Shown here: positions 21,342 to 30,070 of the stretch, one piece after another
Numbering within the stretch: the first letter of the stretch is position 1
Layout of the letters: every line of letters begins with the position of its first letter
DNA from: Saprospiraceae bacterium
GTDB taxonomy: Bacteria > Bacteroidota > Bacteroidia > Chitinophagales > Saprospiraceae
Length of the DNA: 64,000 bases
Direction of reading: 5' to 3'
Assembly: GCA_016718505.1 (NCBI GenBank)
Contig: JADKDE010000001.1
Location: forward strand, 951,501 to 1,015,500
Notes under the pieces: generated by a model
What the model was told of the DNA's origin: nothing
Database searches by the model: none
What the model saw: the letters and a program-made list of their open reading frames with translations, nothing else
Position numbers and translations under genes: made by a program

Positions 21342-21431
21342 CTAGAGTTTTATCACTTGACGCTTACTAAGTAAGAAAGTAAGTACCAAAATGGCAAATA
21401 CTGTCATGAAACTGTAAAGAAGAATGTCCAT
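21342..21431 (-). CDS. Possible 29-residue membrane peptide
   Basis: ATG at 21429-21431, TAG at 21342-21344. The peptide is one hydrophobic helix (MDILLYSFMTVFAILVLTF) with a basic C-terminus (SKRQVIKL), a typical small single-pass membrane protein shape. No family is recognised. Confidence 0.3.
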   Translation of the reverse strand: MDILLYSFMTVFAILVLTFLLSKRQVIKL

Positions 21432-21550
21432 AAAGATTGAAACGTTGTAGTTATAAATTGAAACCATGCCGTAAGTGCATTATTATCAAGAGCAAATATA
21501 TTACAAATAATTATAATATAAAAATATTTTTTTAGAAAAAAAATCTACTA

Positions 21551-21579
21551 TTGTTGAAAACCTGAAATTGGTATCTTTG
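21551..21579 (+). promoter_or_regulatory. Promoter of the cupin-like gene
   Basis: TTG at 21551-21553 and TATCTTTG at 21572-21579 with an 18-nt spacer, close to the Bacteroidota sigma-A pattern. The ATG follows 30 bases later. Confidence 0.55.
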
Positions 21580-21609
21580 TTATATTAAATTGAACAGAAA
21601 TAGTTTATT

Positions 21610-22467
21610 ATGTTATCGCTTAAACCAGTAGAAAAAAAATCAGGATTGACCCCTGAAACATTCAAAAAGGAGCATTTGGATCCCATGGTGCCTGTTGTTT
21701 TTAAAGACTTGATGGATGGATGGTCTGGCAAGACTAGATGGACCGTCCCATTTTTTAAAGAAAATTATGGACACCTGCAAGTGCCTGTTTATTCGGCTAA
21801 TTATAGTAAACCCGGTAAGGGGTATATGGAGCCTGATAAGAGCATGACTTTTAGGGAGTTTTTGGACACCATGGAAAAGGGGCCCACTGACCTAAGGATG
21901 TTTTTATTCAATATCTTCCGCCATGCTCCAGAGTTACGTAAAGATTTTAGCATTCCGACCATCATGGATGGATTTATCAATGAGTTTCCATTTATGTTTT
22001 TCGGAGGTATGGGTTCCAAAGTAACTCTTCACTATGATATTGACCTGAGCCACGTATTTTTAAATCAAATTTACGGTCGTAAGAGAGTTATTCTCTTTTC
22101 TCCTGAACAATCGGACAATATTTACCACCATCCTTTCACAGTGGCAAGTTATATAGATATCAATCAGCCTGATTATAAGAGGTACCCAGCATTGAAACAT
22201 GCGCAAGGATATGAAACCATGTTGTATCCTGGAGAAACCATTTTTATGCCTAGCGGATATTGGCATTATATCGAATACACGGATTTCGGGTATTCTATCG
22301 CTTTGCGCTCGAATGAGTCTATTTTGCGCAGGGTCAAAGGATTAGCAAATATCGCTTCCCATTACGTGGTAGATAAGGGGATGAATAAGATTTTAGGAGA
22401 AAAGTGGCGACATATCAAATCAGATATTGCAGATAAACGGGGCCAAAGAAGTATTCAAAATGCATAA
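21610..22467 (+). CDS. Cupin-like (JmjC-type, cupin_8) domain protein
   Basis: 285 residues with the fold of Fe(II)/2-oxoglutarate-dependent oxygenases. The pattern VPVYSANYSKPG, then GMGSKVTLHYDIDLSHVFLNQIYGRKRVILFSPEQ contains the H-x-D of the iron site (LHYDID), and GETIFMPSGYWHYIEYTDFGYSIALR supplies the distal His. Such proteins hydroxylate proteins or RNA; the target is unknown here. Its end overlaps the DinB-family gene start by 8 bases, so the two form an operon. Confidence 0.85.
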   Translation: MLSLKPVEKKSGLTPETFKKEHLDPMVPVVFKDLMDGWSGKTRWTVPFFKENYGHLQVPVYSANYSKPGKGYMEPDKSMTFREFLDTMEKGPTDLRMFLFNIFRHAPELRKDFSIPTIMDGFINEFPFMFFGGMGSKVTLHYDIDLSHVFLNQIYGRKRVILFSPEQSDNIYHHPFTVASYIDINQPDYKRYPALKHAQGYETMLYPGETIFMPSGYWHYIEYTDFGYSIALRSNESILRRVKGLANIASHYVVDKGMNKILGEKWRHIKSDIADKRGQRSIQNA

Positions 22468-22933
22468 TACGTTGAAGGACTTTTTTACTAAAACGCTAAA
22501 ATATAATTTTTGGGCATTTGAAGTTATGTCTGACTTTGTCTTAGAGTATAAAATCCAGGACGATTATATACTAAAGCAGTTAAGCCATACATTGAATGCT
22601 AATAAAGTTTGGCTTAGCAGGATTCAAGGCGAGACTTTCAAAATCGACCCATTTTTTGTGCATCCACCTATAACGTGGCTTCCCATGATGCAGTCAGATG
22701 GAGCCAAGTGCTCTCAATTGTTAGAGTTTGGACCAGATTTGGAAACACAAATCCAATATACCACTCGAGATGGTAAACCACACGAATTAAGCCTCGGTGA
22801 AATATTCTTTATTCTTATAAATCACGCCACCCACCATAGAGGCCAAGTAGCTGCAAGGATACGACAAATGGGCCTAGAACCGCCCAGCACAGATTATCCG
22901 CACTATTGTGGACTCATGACCACAAAAGCTTAA
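22460..22933 (+). CDS. DinB family protein
   Basis: A four-helix DinB/YfiT-type putative metalloenzyme. I chose the ATG at 22460 (MHNTLKDFFTKTLKYNFWAF) because it sits at the expected N-terminus; an in-frame codon at 22427 lies inside the cupin gene. Metal ligands fit the pattern: LSHTLNANKVWL (first His) and INHATHHRGQVAARIRQMG (H-x-x-x-H near the C-terminus). 157 residues is the usual size. Relatives use bacillithiol-like thiols or have unknown roles. Confidence 0.86.
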   Translation: MHNTLKDFFTKTLKYNFWAFEVMSDFVLEYKIQDDYILKQLSHTLNANKVWLSRIQGETFKIDPFFVHPPITWLPMMQSDGAKCSQLLEFGPDLETQIQYTTRDGKPHELSLGEIFFILINHATHHRGQVAARIRQMGLEPPSTDYPHYCGLMTTKA

Positions 22934-22936
22934 GAT

Positions 22937-23500
22937 TTACAAAGAGAGCCAATTTTTGATAATGGCGGGTCCATCGGGTGTGAGGATCGATTCTGGATGA
23001 AATTGGACCCCATGAAGAGGAAGATCACGATGCCTAAACGCCATGGCTATGCCGTTTTCATCCCATGCCGTGATGGTCAAACAGGATGGCAAATCTTCTA
23101 ATGCCCAAGAGTGGTACCGTCCAGCCATCATGGGTGACTTTATCCCTCTGAACAAGGGGTCATCCTCGACCAGTTCCATCGGTGTCGCTACCCCGTGATA
23201 CACCTTTTTAAGATTGATCAGTTTAGCTCCAAATGACTCACCTATCGCTTGATATCCCAGACAAACTCCAAAAATCGGTTTAGTATATTTATATCGTTCG
23301 ATTACATCCATTAGTTGCCCAGAATCCTTTGCCAGCCCAGGCCCTGGAGATAAGATGACCTTATCAAAGGCCCCAACTTCTGACATGATAATATGGTCAT
23401 TGCGCACGACGGTCACATTTTCCTCTCCCAAATTTGCTTGGAGTAAATGCACCAAATTGTACGTAAACGAGTCATAATTATCGATCATCAAAACCTTCAT
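22937..23500 (-). CDS. Glutamine amidotransferase subunit of anthranilate / aminodeoxychorismate synthase
   Basis: Class I amidotransferase of 187 residues that supplies ammonia to the chorismate-using partner (TrpE or PabB). The N-terminus is VLMIDNYDSFTYNLVHLL; the oxyanion and catalytic-cysteine block is ILSPGPGLAKDSG and FGVCLGYQAIGESFG (nucleophile Cys). The His-Glu pair lies in HGVQFHPESILTPDG. TrpG and PabA cannot be separated from sequence alone, and no trpE/pabB gene is in the window. It is convergent with the DinB gene (4 bases apart). Confidence 0.92.
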   Translation of the reverse strand: MKVLMIDNYDSFTYNLVHLLQANLGEENVTVVRNDHIIMSEVGAFDKVILSPGPGLAKDSGQLMDVIERYKYTKPIFGVCLGYQAIGESFGAKLINLKKVYHGVATPMELVEDDPLFRGIKSPMMAGRYHSWALEDLPSCLTITAWDENGIAMAFRHRDLPLHGVQFHPESILTPDGPAIIKNWLSL

Positions 23501-23520
23501 ATTTCATTTATTTCTTGGCT

Positions 23521-23528
23521 CAAATGTA
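23521..23528 (-). promoter_or_regulatory. -7 box for the amidotransferase gene
   Basis: Minus-strand TACATTTG, about 20 bases before the ATG at 23498-23500. The expected -33 position falls inside the structured repeat starting at 23538, and no TTG is there, so the repeat may have replaced or provided the upstream part. Confidence 0.45.
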
Positions 23529-23537
23529 TGATTTTTT

Positions 23538-23688
23538 GGGCGCATCCTTCCCTCGTCTTGTGACGAGCTCAGGTCGGGCTATTCCAGGCTATCGGAGCAT
23601 TCGTTTCCTTGGTCTCCGATGGATATCTTTTTTCTAGGTAAAACTCATGCTCCAGTCTTTCAGACTGCCTTTCATATCCCTTGCGCGC
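23538..23688 (+). repeat. Intergenic structured repeat, GGGCG family, copy 2
   Basis: Begins GGGCGCATCC and ends ATATCCCTTGCGCGC. Hairpins: CTCGTC/GACGAG (followed by the family word TCGGGCTATT), ATCGGAG/CTCCGAT, and CAGTCT-TTC-AGACTG. It is the longest of four copies and lies between polX and the amidotransferase gene. Confidence 0.7.
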
Positions 23689-23730
23689 ACAGACTTTCAT
23701 TTCATGGTGTGTACTAAATTAGGAATTTTT

Positions 23731-25364
23731 CTATTTTGAACGGAGCCATGTTTCCCATTCAGATTGTGATTTAGCATTCAAACAAAATTCTTTTGTCAAG
23801 CCTCCTTTTCTAGCCGCTATTACGCCATAGTTGACATCCTGTATGCCTCCTCGACTATGCGCATCGGGATTGATGGAAATCAACACGCCTTTCTTCATAG
23901 CAGGTCCGATCCAAGTCCAATCCAAGTCCAATCGATATGGATTGGCGTTCAGTTCTATAACCACATTATTAGCAGCACAGGCGTCTATTATTTTGAGCAT
24001 ATCCAGGGGATAGCCTTTCCTTGATAGCAACAATCTACCAGTTGGGTGTCCGAGGATTCGAGTATAGGGGTTTTCAATGGCCGTTATCAGTCTTTGAGTG
24101 GCTTTTTCCTCGTCCATATTAAGGACAGAATGGACCGAGGCTACCACAAGATCAAATTGCTTTAATATTTCGTCTTCGTAATCCAAACGACCATCTACCA
24201 GTATGTCGGATTCTATTCCTTTGTAAGTCTTGAAAGGTTCCATTTTTTTATTCAAAAAATCTATTTCCTCCCATTGTTGGTACAATCTTTCTACCGATAA
24301 TCCATTGGCATACCCGGCGGACTTTGAGTGATCGCTTATTACAAAATACGAATAATCTAGGCGATGACATTCCATCGCCATTTCTTCTAAGGTATGGATT
24401 CCGTCGCTCCATGTGGAATGATTGTGCACAATCCCCTTGATATCCCCTGGAGTGATAAGTTCAAGGCTGTTAAAACCCTCCCATTGGTCTAGTATATAAG
24501 ATTCCCTACATTCGACAGGCACATAAGGTTTTTTAATATTTCAAAGATCGACTTATCATACATGATATCGGCCCATGCTATATTTGTTAAATCTTTTTGG
24601 GTAAAACTCAAAAACTCCTCGCTAGCTGACTTCTCCCATTTTACTTTTTCAAAGTCATCTCCATCCACCACATAGATGATTATCGGAGTCCCTTGGCATT
24701 CAAAAGACCAAGTGTTCCCATCCACTTTGGCAGGAGTTATTTCGGTCTGATCTCTTTTTAATACGGGAATTTCCGAAGTTAAATACTCCATTTGAGTAAG
24801 AACGGGCAATTGCCGACCATATGGGCCCACCCTAGTCCAAAATGGATTTTCAAAAGCATTGAATACTATGGATTCCAGTTTGTCCAAATTCGCAAAAAGA
24901 AATTGACCCTGTGATTGTAGATAGAAATTTATTTTTTGTGTTAGTTCTTTTTGGGTTTTTATGCCAAATCCTTTGACTTCAATGAGTCTGTTTTCGTTAC
25001 AAGCATACAATAACTCCACTACGGATTCGATTCCAAGATCTTTCCAAATCAGTCGGACTTTTTTGGACCCCAATCCATTTATTTTGAGCATTTCCACAAC
25101 ACCAGAGGGTACTTTTTCCTTGTAGGCACTTAGTGCTAGGATTTCCCCATTTTGCAGAGCTTCTTGGATTTTTTCAGCTGAAGATTTTCCGACTCCTGGG
25201 ATAGCAGACATTTCTTCAATCGACATGTTTTTCAAGGGTATATCCCATTTGCGCAATCCTAGATAAGCATTTTGATAGGTCCTTATCTTGAATGCATTTT
25301 CTTCCAACAATTCCATGATGGAGGCCAATAGATCGAATTGTTTTGCGATTTCTTTATTCGTCAT
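23731..25364 (-). CDS. polX: PolX-like protein: degenerate polymerase X region plus PHP exonuclease domain, one frameshift
   Basis: The N-terminal part (24489-25364) has the HhH 8-kDa domain (SAIPGVGKSSAEKIQEAL and INGLGSKKVRLIWKDLGI, VKGFGIKTQKEL). It then continues through a region where the polymerase palm should carry a G-S-x-x-R-G...GDxD block; instead I read VGPYGRQLPVLTQMEYL with no catalytic aspartates. The C-terminal PHP domain (from 24522 down) is intact: GIVHNHSTWSDG, YFVISDHSKSAG, GIESDILVDGRLDYED, VVASVHS, RILGHPTGRLL, VIELNANPYRLDL and ISINPDAHSRGG, the metal-binding set of 3'-5' exonucleases. The frames join at a run of A (near 24530): one more A gives LKKPYVPVECRES. Role: probably base-excision or end-processing nuclease. 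The gene starts 13 bases after mutB. Confidence 0.85.
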
Positions 25365-25377
25365 AGGGAGTCTTGAA

Positions 25378-27495
25378 TTAATCCGGTGTATATCCCTCGA
25401 TCAGGATTTCCAATATGTCAATAGCCGCCTTGGAGATTATGGTACCTGGACCAAATATACCAGCAACACCCTGATCTTCCAAAAATGTGTAATCTGCGGG
25501 CGGGATAACACCCCCTACTACTACCAAAATGTCTTCTCTGCCGTATTTTTTAAGGGCCTCAATGGTATCTGGCACCAGCGTTTTATGCCCTGCAGCCAAC
25601 GAGCTGATGCCAAGGATATGGACGTCATTTTCTACGGCTTGCTTGGCTGCTTCGGCAGGTGTCTGGAATAATGGACCGATATCGACATCGAATCCTAAAT
25701 CTGCAAATGCTGTGGCTATTACTTTAGCTCCTCGGTCGTGGCCATCTTGGCCTAATTTAGCCACCAATATACGAGGTCGCCTTCCTTCCATTTCCGCGAA
25801 TTGATTTGAAAGTTCTAAGGCTTTGTTGAAATATTGATCTGTTTTCATTTGTTTGGCATAAATGCCCGAAACCAATTTTGAATGGTTCTGATATCGACCA
25901 AATATGGTTTCTAAGGCGGATGAAATTTCTCCAAGCGTTGCTCTAACTCGAGCAGCATTTACGGCAGCCTCCAAGAGATTTCCTGTTGATTCGCCATTTG
26001 CTATTTTTACGATGGCATCAAGGGCATGTTTCACATCTTCTTCATCGCGATGCTTTTTAACTGAATCCAATCTATCCAACTGCTTTTTTCTGACCTCTGT
26101 ATTATTCACTTCTAGCAAATCGAATGTAATATCTTGCTCAGTAGTAAAGACATTGACACCGACAATTTTCTCTTGGCCGCTATCTATCAGCGATTGTCTC
26201 TTGGCAGCAGCTTCTTCGATTCTCATCTTGGGAATTCCCTTTTCGATCGCAGCGATCATACCGCCATATTCATCAATTTCCGCTAAGTGTTTTTTTGCCA
26301 ATTGGATCAATTCATGGGTATATTTTTCTATCAAATTTGAACCACCCATGGGATCAATAAATTGGGTAATGCCCGTTTCATTTTGAAGGAATAATTGGGT
26401 TTCACGAGCGATCATCGCTGAATAATCCGTAGGCAAAGCTATGGCTTCGTCAAAGCTATTGGTATGCAAAGATTGAGTTCCTCCCAAAATAGCTGAAAGA
26501 GCTTCTATGGTCGTCCTAGCGATATTGTTGTAGGGGTCTTGGGCAGCCAAGCTCCAGCCAGAAGTCTGGCAATGGGTTCTTAATGCCAGTGATTTTGGGT
26601 TTTTAGGATTGAACTGTTGGACGATTTCAGCCCAAAGAATACGTCCAGCTCGCATCTTCGCTATTTCCATAAAAAAGTCCATACCTATGCCCCAAAAAAA
26701 CGAAAATCTCGGTGCAAATTCATCGATATCAAGACCCGCCTCGATCCCCGTTTTTAGATAAGATAAACCATCTGCAAGGGTATATGCCAATTCTAAGTCT
26801 GTGGGAGCACCAGCTTCGTGCATATGGTACCCACTGATAGAAATAGAATTAAATTTGGGCATTTTCTTGGAAGTATAGGTAAATATATCGGAAATGATTT
26901 TCATCGAAGGCCCAGGTGGATAAATATAAGTATTCCGTACCATGAACTCCTTTAGGATATCATTTTGTATGGTTCCACTCAATTTTTCTAAAATTACGCC
27001 TTGTTCCTCGGCCGCTACGATATAAAATGCCATGATGGGAAGCACTGCGCCATTCATCGTCATGGAAACGGACATTTGATCGAGGGGTATATCAGCGAAA
27101 AGAATCTTCATATCCTCTACGGAATCAATAGCAACACCTGCCTTACCCACGTCACCCGTCACTCTAGGATGGTCCGAGTCATAGCCTCTATGCGTTGCCA
27201 AATCAAATGCCACGGAAAGTCCCTTTTGACCCGAAGCTAAATTTCTTTTATAAAAAGCATTGCTTTCTTCAGCAGTAGAAAATCCTGAATACTGTCGGAT
27301 GGTCCATTTATTTCCCAAATACATGGATGCAAAGGGTCCACGACCATAAGGAGGAAATCCCGACAACATATTATTTTGATGTGGGAAAACCTGCCCAAGT
27401 GCTTCTGCTGTAATATCGTCGACCATTTCACCCTTCGCAAAATGATCTTCTTTTGTTTCTTTTAATATGTTTAAGTCTAGCTGTAATGGATCCAA
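25378..27495 (-). CDS. mutB: Methylmalonyl-CoA mutase, large (catalytic) subunit
   Basis: B12-dependent rearrangement of (R)-methylmalonyl-CoA and succinyl-CoA, part of propionate metabolism. The 705 residues include the substrate barrel (WTIRQYSGFSTAEESNAFY, GLSVAFDLATHRGYDSDHPRV, SVSMTMNGAVLP, QTSGWSLAAQDPYNNIART, and the Asn/His region TNSFDEAIALPT). The C-terminal cobalamin domain has the DxHxxG motif in GQDGHDRGAKVIA, then GPLFQTPAEAAKQAVENDVH and GVIPPADY. The start is a TTG at 27493-27495 with a stop just upstream, so the N-terminus could be affected by an indel. No small-subunit mutA gene is adjacent, which is unusual if the enzyme is an alpha-beta heterodimer. Confidence 0.95.
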   Translation of the reverse strand: MDPLQLDLNILKETKEDHFAKGEMVDDITAEALGQVFPHQNNMLSGFPPYGRGPFASMYLGNKWTIRQYSGFSTAEESNAFYKRNLASGQKGLSVAFDLATHRGYDSDHPRVTGDVGKAGVAIDSVEDMKILFADIPLDQMSVSMTMNGAVLPIMAFYIVAAEEQGVILEKLSGTIQNDILKEFMVRNTYIYPPGPSMKIISDIFTYTSKKMPKFNSISISGYHMHEAGAPTDLELAYTLADGLSYLKTGIEAGLDIDEFAPRFSFFWGIGMDFFMEIAKMRAGRILWAEIVQQFNPKNPKSLALRTHCQTSGWSLAAQDPYNNIARTTIEALSAILGGTQSLHTNSFDEAIALPTDYSAMIARETQLFLQNETGITQFIDPMGGSNLIEKYTHELIQLAKKHLAEIDEYGGMIAAIEKGIPKMRIEEAAAKRQSLIDSGQEKIVGVNVFTTEQDITFDLLEVNNTEVRKKQLDRLDSVKKHRDEEDVKHALDAIVKIANGESTGNLLEAAVNAARVRATLGEISSALETIFGRYQNHSKLVSGIYAKQMKTDQYFNKALELSNQFAEMEGRRPRILVAKLGQDGHDRGAKVIATAFADLGFDVDIGPLFQTPAEAAKQAVENDVHILGISSLAAGHKTLVPDTIEALKKYGREDILVVVGGVIPPADYTFLEDQGVAGIFGPGTIISKAAIDILEILIEGYTPD

Positions 27496-27692
27496 ATTTT
27501 ATGTCGTTTTATGCGATTGATAAATTCAAAATTAATAAAATCTTTGAGCTTTTTCTTACCATAATGAAGTTGAAAAAAAAATTATCGCTTTCTTTTTTGT
27601 ATTTGACTAAAAGAAAAGCTGATTTTTCAAAATATTATATCACGAGGCAACGAATTGGCAAAATTTGTCTCTTAATAATAAAAAAAAAATAT

Positions 27693-28502
27693 ATGAAAAA
27701 GACTTTACTTTATGGCATTGTTGCCAGTTTTGCATGTTTTACTCAAATTAGCATCGCACAGAGTTCAAAATTTAGCGTGGGTTTATTGGCGGGCTACCAA
27801 ATGTCCTATTTGACCAATCAAAACGACTCAGATGAAGGTACTGAATTGGATTATGGAGATCCACCTGCTGGTTTGGCACTTGGGGTAAGCCTGGCTTATC
27901 ACATCAGTCCAAAATTTGCTATAGGCGTTGACCCTCTTTTTGTTAGTAAACAGGGCATGAACTATACACAAAAACTAATTGAGGGGACAGGAACTATAAA
28001 GACAGAACTCAATTACACCAAAATTCCTTTATTGTTTAAATTCAATACCAATCCAGATGCAAAAGTTGTTTTTACGGCATATGCGGGACCTCAAATTTCC
28101 TTATTGAAGGAAAGTAAATTTACGTCCTCTGAAAATTATCCTTTTAAGACAAGTACTTTGCTAACACTTAATAATCGAGAGTATAATTTTAGTGACAATG
28201 GGACGACTTTAATTACCACAACAACTGATAAATCACCATTTAAGTCGAGTACTTTTGGAGGAGTGATAGGTTTGGGGGCACAGATTAATTTTGGTAAATT
28301 TTTCATAACGCCCTCTATCAGAGCTGATTATGATTTTACTGACGCAGAAGATAAAGAAGCTTCTTATACTATTGCAAGTGAGAAAAAGTATGTATTCAAA
28401 ACTGGAAGTCTAGCCCATTTGAGTGCGACAAATTCTAAAGATCGGAGTACAACACACAATATCACAGCTGGGTTTTTCTTGAATCTGGGTTATAAGTTCT
28501 AG
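27693..28502 (+). CDS. Outer-membrane beta-barrel protein (PorT-like family)
   Basis: I place the start at ATG 27693 (MKKTLLYGIVASFACFTQISIA), a good Sec signal peptide; the open frame reaches further upstream but without a plausible N-terminus. The mature protein, about 247 residues, shows alternating hydrophobic strands (FSVGLLAGYQMSYL, GLALGVSLAYHISPKFAIGVDPLFV, VVFTAYAGPQISLL, GVIGLGAQINFGKFFITPSIRADY) and ends with an aromatic residue (FFLNLGYKF), as outer-membrane barrels do. The role is unknown; similar proteins occur in many copies in Bacteroidota. Confidence 0.85.
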   Translation: MKKTLLYGIVASFACFTQISIAQSSKFSVGLLAGYQMSYLTNQNDSDEGTELDYGDPPAGLALGVSLAYHISPKFAIGVDPLFVSKQGMNYTQKLIEGTGTIKTELNYTKIPLLFKFNTNPDAKVVFTAYAGPQISLLKESKFTSSENYPFKTSTLLTLNNREYNFSDNGTTLITTTTDKSPFKSSTFGGVIGLGAQINFGKFFITPSIRADYDFTDAEDKEASYTIASEKKYVFKTGSLAHLSATNSKDRSTTHNITAGFFLNLGYKF

Positions 28503-28584
28503 GTGAATGTTCCACCAACTTGAAGAATTAATTGTGTAAATCTATTGATTTGAGGATGGATAATAGAAGGTTAAAATAGTTGTG

Positions 28585-29070
28585 CTAGGAATTGGTATAA
28601 GGTTTTAATTCGATGATTTCGATGTAAACAGAATCAGAGTTTAAAATTTGAAAATAATCTAGGAGATCTTGTACCAATCCCCTGCGCACGACCCAAATCA
28701 TATCCTTTTCTTTATCCAAAAATTCAATGATAGTTTTTGCAAATCCAAGTCCTTTTAGCTCTAAGGGGCCCAATTCATCGATTAGTATCGTATTTTTAGA
28801 CGGGTTGTTAGCGACTTTATAGAGATGTTCTATCGCCCACTCGAATGAAGCTTGAGAAAAAGTATATTTTCCAATTTGTAAAACCATTTCGCCGCCATTT
28901 GAGGATGATTCCATAGGGATGGATTCGTTGCTGTGTAACGGTTGAAAGCATCGAATTCCGTTTATGATGGGTGAAAGAATTCCTCGAATGGACAAATTAT
29001 TTTCGTAAAAAGTTTGTAAAAATGTCGTTTTGCCCGAATGTTTTTCTCCTGTGTAGATGGTAATGGTCAT
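28585..29070 (-). CDS. P-loop NTPase, THEP1-like nucleoside-triphosphatase
   Basis: 161 residues with Walker A YTGEKHSGKTTF at the N-terminus, Walker B ILIDELGPLELKG, and IWVVRRG near the C-terminus, all typical of NTPase_1/THEP1 proteins, which hydrolyse NTPs and may act as kinases in modification pathways. The start is 2 bases from the end of the membrane-protein gene, so they form an operon. It is convergent with the barrel gene. Confidence 0.85.
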   Translation of the reverse strand: MTITIYTGEKHSGKTTFLQTFYENNLSIRGILSPIINGIRCFQPLHSNESIPMESSSNGGEMVLQIGKYTFSQASFEWAIEHLYKVANNPSKNTILIDELGPLELKGLGFAKTIIEFLDKEKDMIWVVRRGLVQDLLDYFQILNSDSVYIEIIELKPYTNS

Positions 29071-29072
29071 GG

Positions 29073-30053
29073 CTATGATTTTTCAGAAATAAAATATCCA
29101 CCAAGATCATAGTAAAATAATTTGATTCTTTTCCACCAAGCTAAGTTTGAATTTTTTTGCCAAAAAAACTTAACCAAAGTCAACATATTGGGTACGGAAT
29201 GCATAACTGCCTGGACCTCGTTATAACGATTGTCGTGACTATTTTTAATCCAAATAGACATCAACTTGTGGAATAAGGGTATGATGACAAAGAACCACCC
29301 AATGATAAAAATGGAGGTTCTAAAGACCAAATAAATCCAATCCTTTTGATTTAAAATATCAAAATAAATGAAACAAAGCAATCCCAGAAGAACCCCAGAC
29401 CAAAACCATGAACTGGACTTTTTATTATTTATTAAATCGCCAGTAGTCGATAGCATCTCTATGTTTTTGTCGTAAGAATCCCGCTTTATTTTCAAGAGCC
29501 GACTTAAAGTATTTCCAAGCCAAATTCCAACCACCAAATGGAGGAGTAAATATAAAATCATGAATAATAGCGAATAGGACGAAATATGAAATGAACCAAT
29601 AACCTTATTCATCCAATCGTCAAACGCATCCATAAATCCCTTGCCAAATATGAAATACACCACCAAAAGTCTTTGAATGCCCGATTCTACCAATGAAATG
29701 ATTGCCAATAAATGACACTTCAATGTGAATGACCAAGAGGTGCTGAATAATATTTGACCCAATATTGACTGAAATGCGAGGGCTAAATACGCTGTTGGGG
29801 GACTTTGAGGACTAAGTAGAAACTTACATGCAGCCACTATGACAAAGGCCTTTAAAATGGCTCCCTTTTCAGGGAAGTGAAAGCCCAAAAGTGTAATGCA
29901 AAATATCGCACCAGAACCGACCAATAGCCCCGATACGGGTATGTGCAATCCATGTATCAGTCCTCCTAAAAACCCTTCGAGTACAGCCCATAGGGTTATA
30001 ATTTGATAATATTTTTGATTATATTTATCCAAGTCTGTATCTTTAACATTCAT
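29073..30053 (-). CDS. Polytopic inner-membrane protein of unknown function
   Basis: 326 residues with about seven or eight hydrophobic segments, for example ITLWAVLEGFLGGLIHGL, VSGLLVGSGAIFCITLLGF, LLFMILYLLLHLVVGIWLG and FWSGVLLGLLCFIYF. I do not recognise the family; the compact first half recalls small-molecule transport components but this is weak. It is coupled to the THEP1-like NTPase gene. The start codon is only 17 bases from the divergent xdhA start. Confidence 0.75.
   Translation of the reverse strand: MNVKDTDLDKYNQKYYQIITLWAVLEGFLGGLIHGLHIPVSGLLVGSGAIFCITLLGFHFPEKGAILKAFVIVAACKFLLSPQSPPTAYLALAFQSILGQILFSTSWSFTLKCHLLAIISLVESGIQRLLVVYFIFGKGFMDAFDDWMNKVIGSFHISSYSLLFMILYLLLHLVVGIWLGNTLSRLLKIKRDSYDKNIEMLSTTGDLINNKKSSSWFWSGVLLGLLCFIYFDILNQKDWIYLVFRTSIFIIGWFFVIIPLFHKLMSIWIKNSHDNRYNEVQAVMHSVPNMLTLVKFFWQKNSNLAWWKRIKLFYYDLGGYFISEKS
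30015..30045 (+). promoter_or_regulatory. Possible promoter of the xanthine dehydrogenase gene
   Basis: TTG at 30015-30017, a 20-nt spacer, and TATCTTTA at 30038-30045 (one mismatch to TANNTTTG), 25 bases before the ATG. It lies inside the first codons of the divergent membrane-protein gene. Confidence 0.45.
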
Positions 30054-30070
30054 TTTATACGGCTTAGAAA

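Larger units (their letters stand above)
20967..21550. other. Long intergenic region with only tiny possible ORFs
   Basis: Nearly 600 bases without a conventional gene. It holds a perfect inverted repeat at 21006-21026, a 46-codon frame at 21183-21323 and a 29-codon hydrophobic frame on the minus strand at 21342-21431, each listed separately. Confidence 0.6.
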
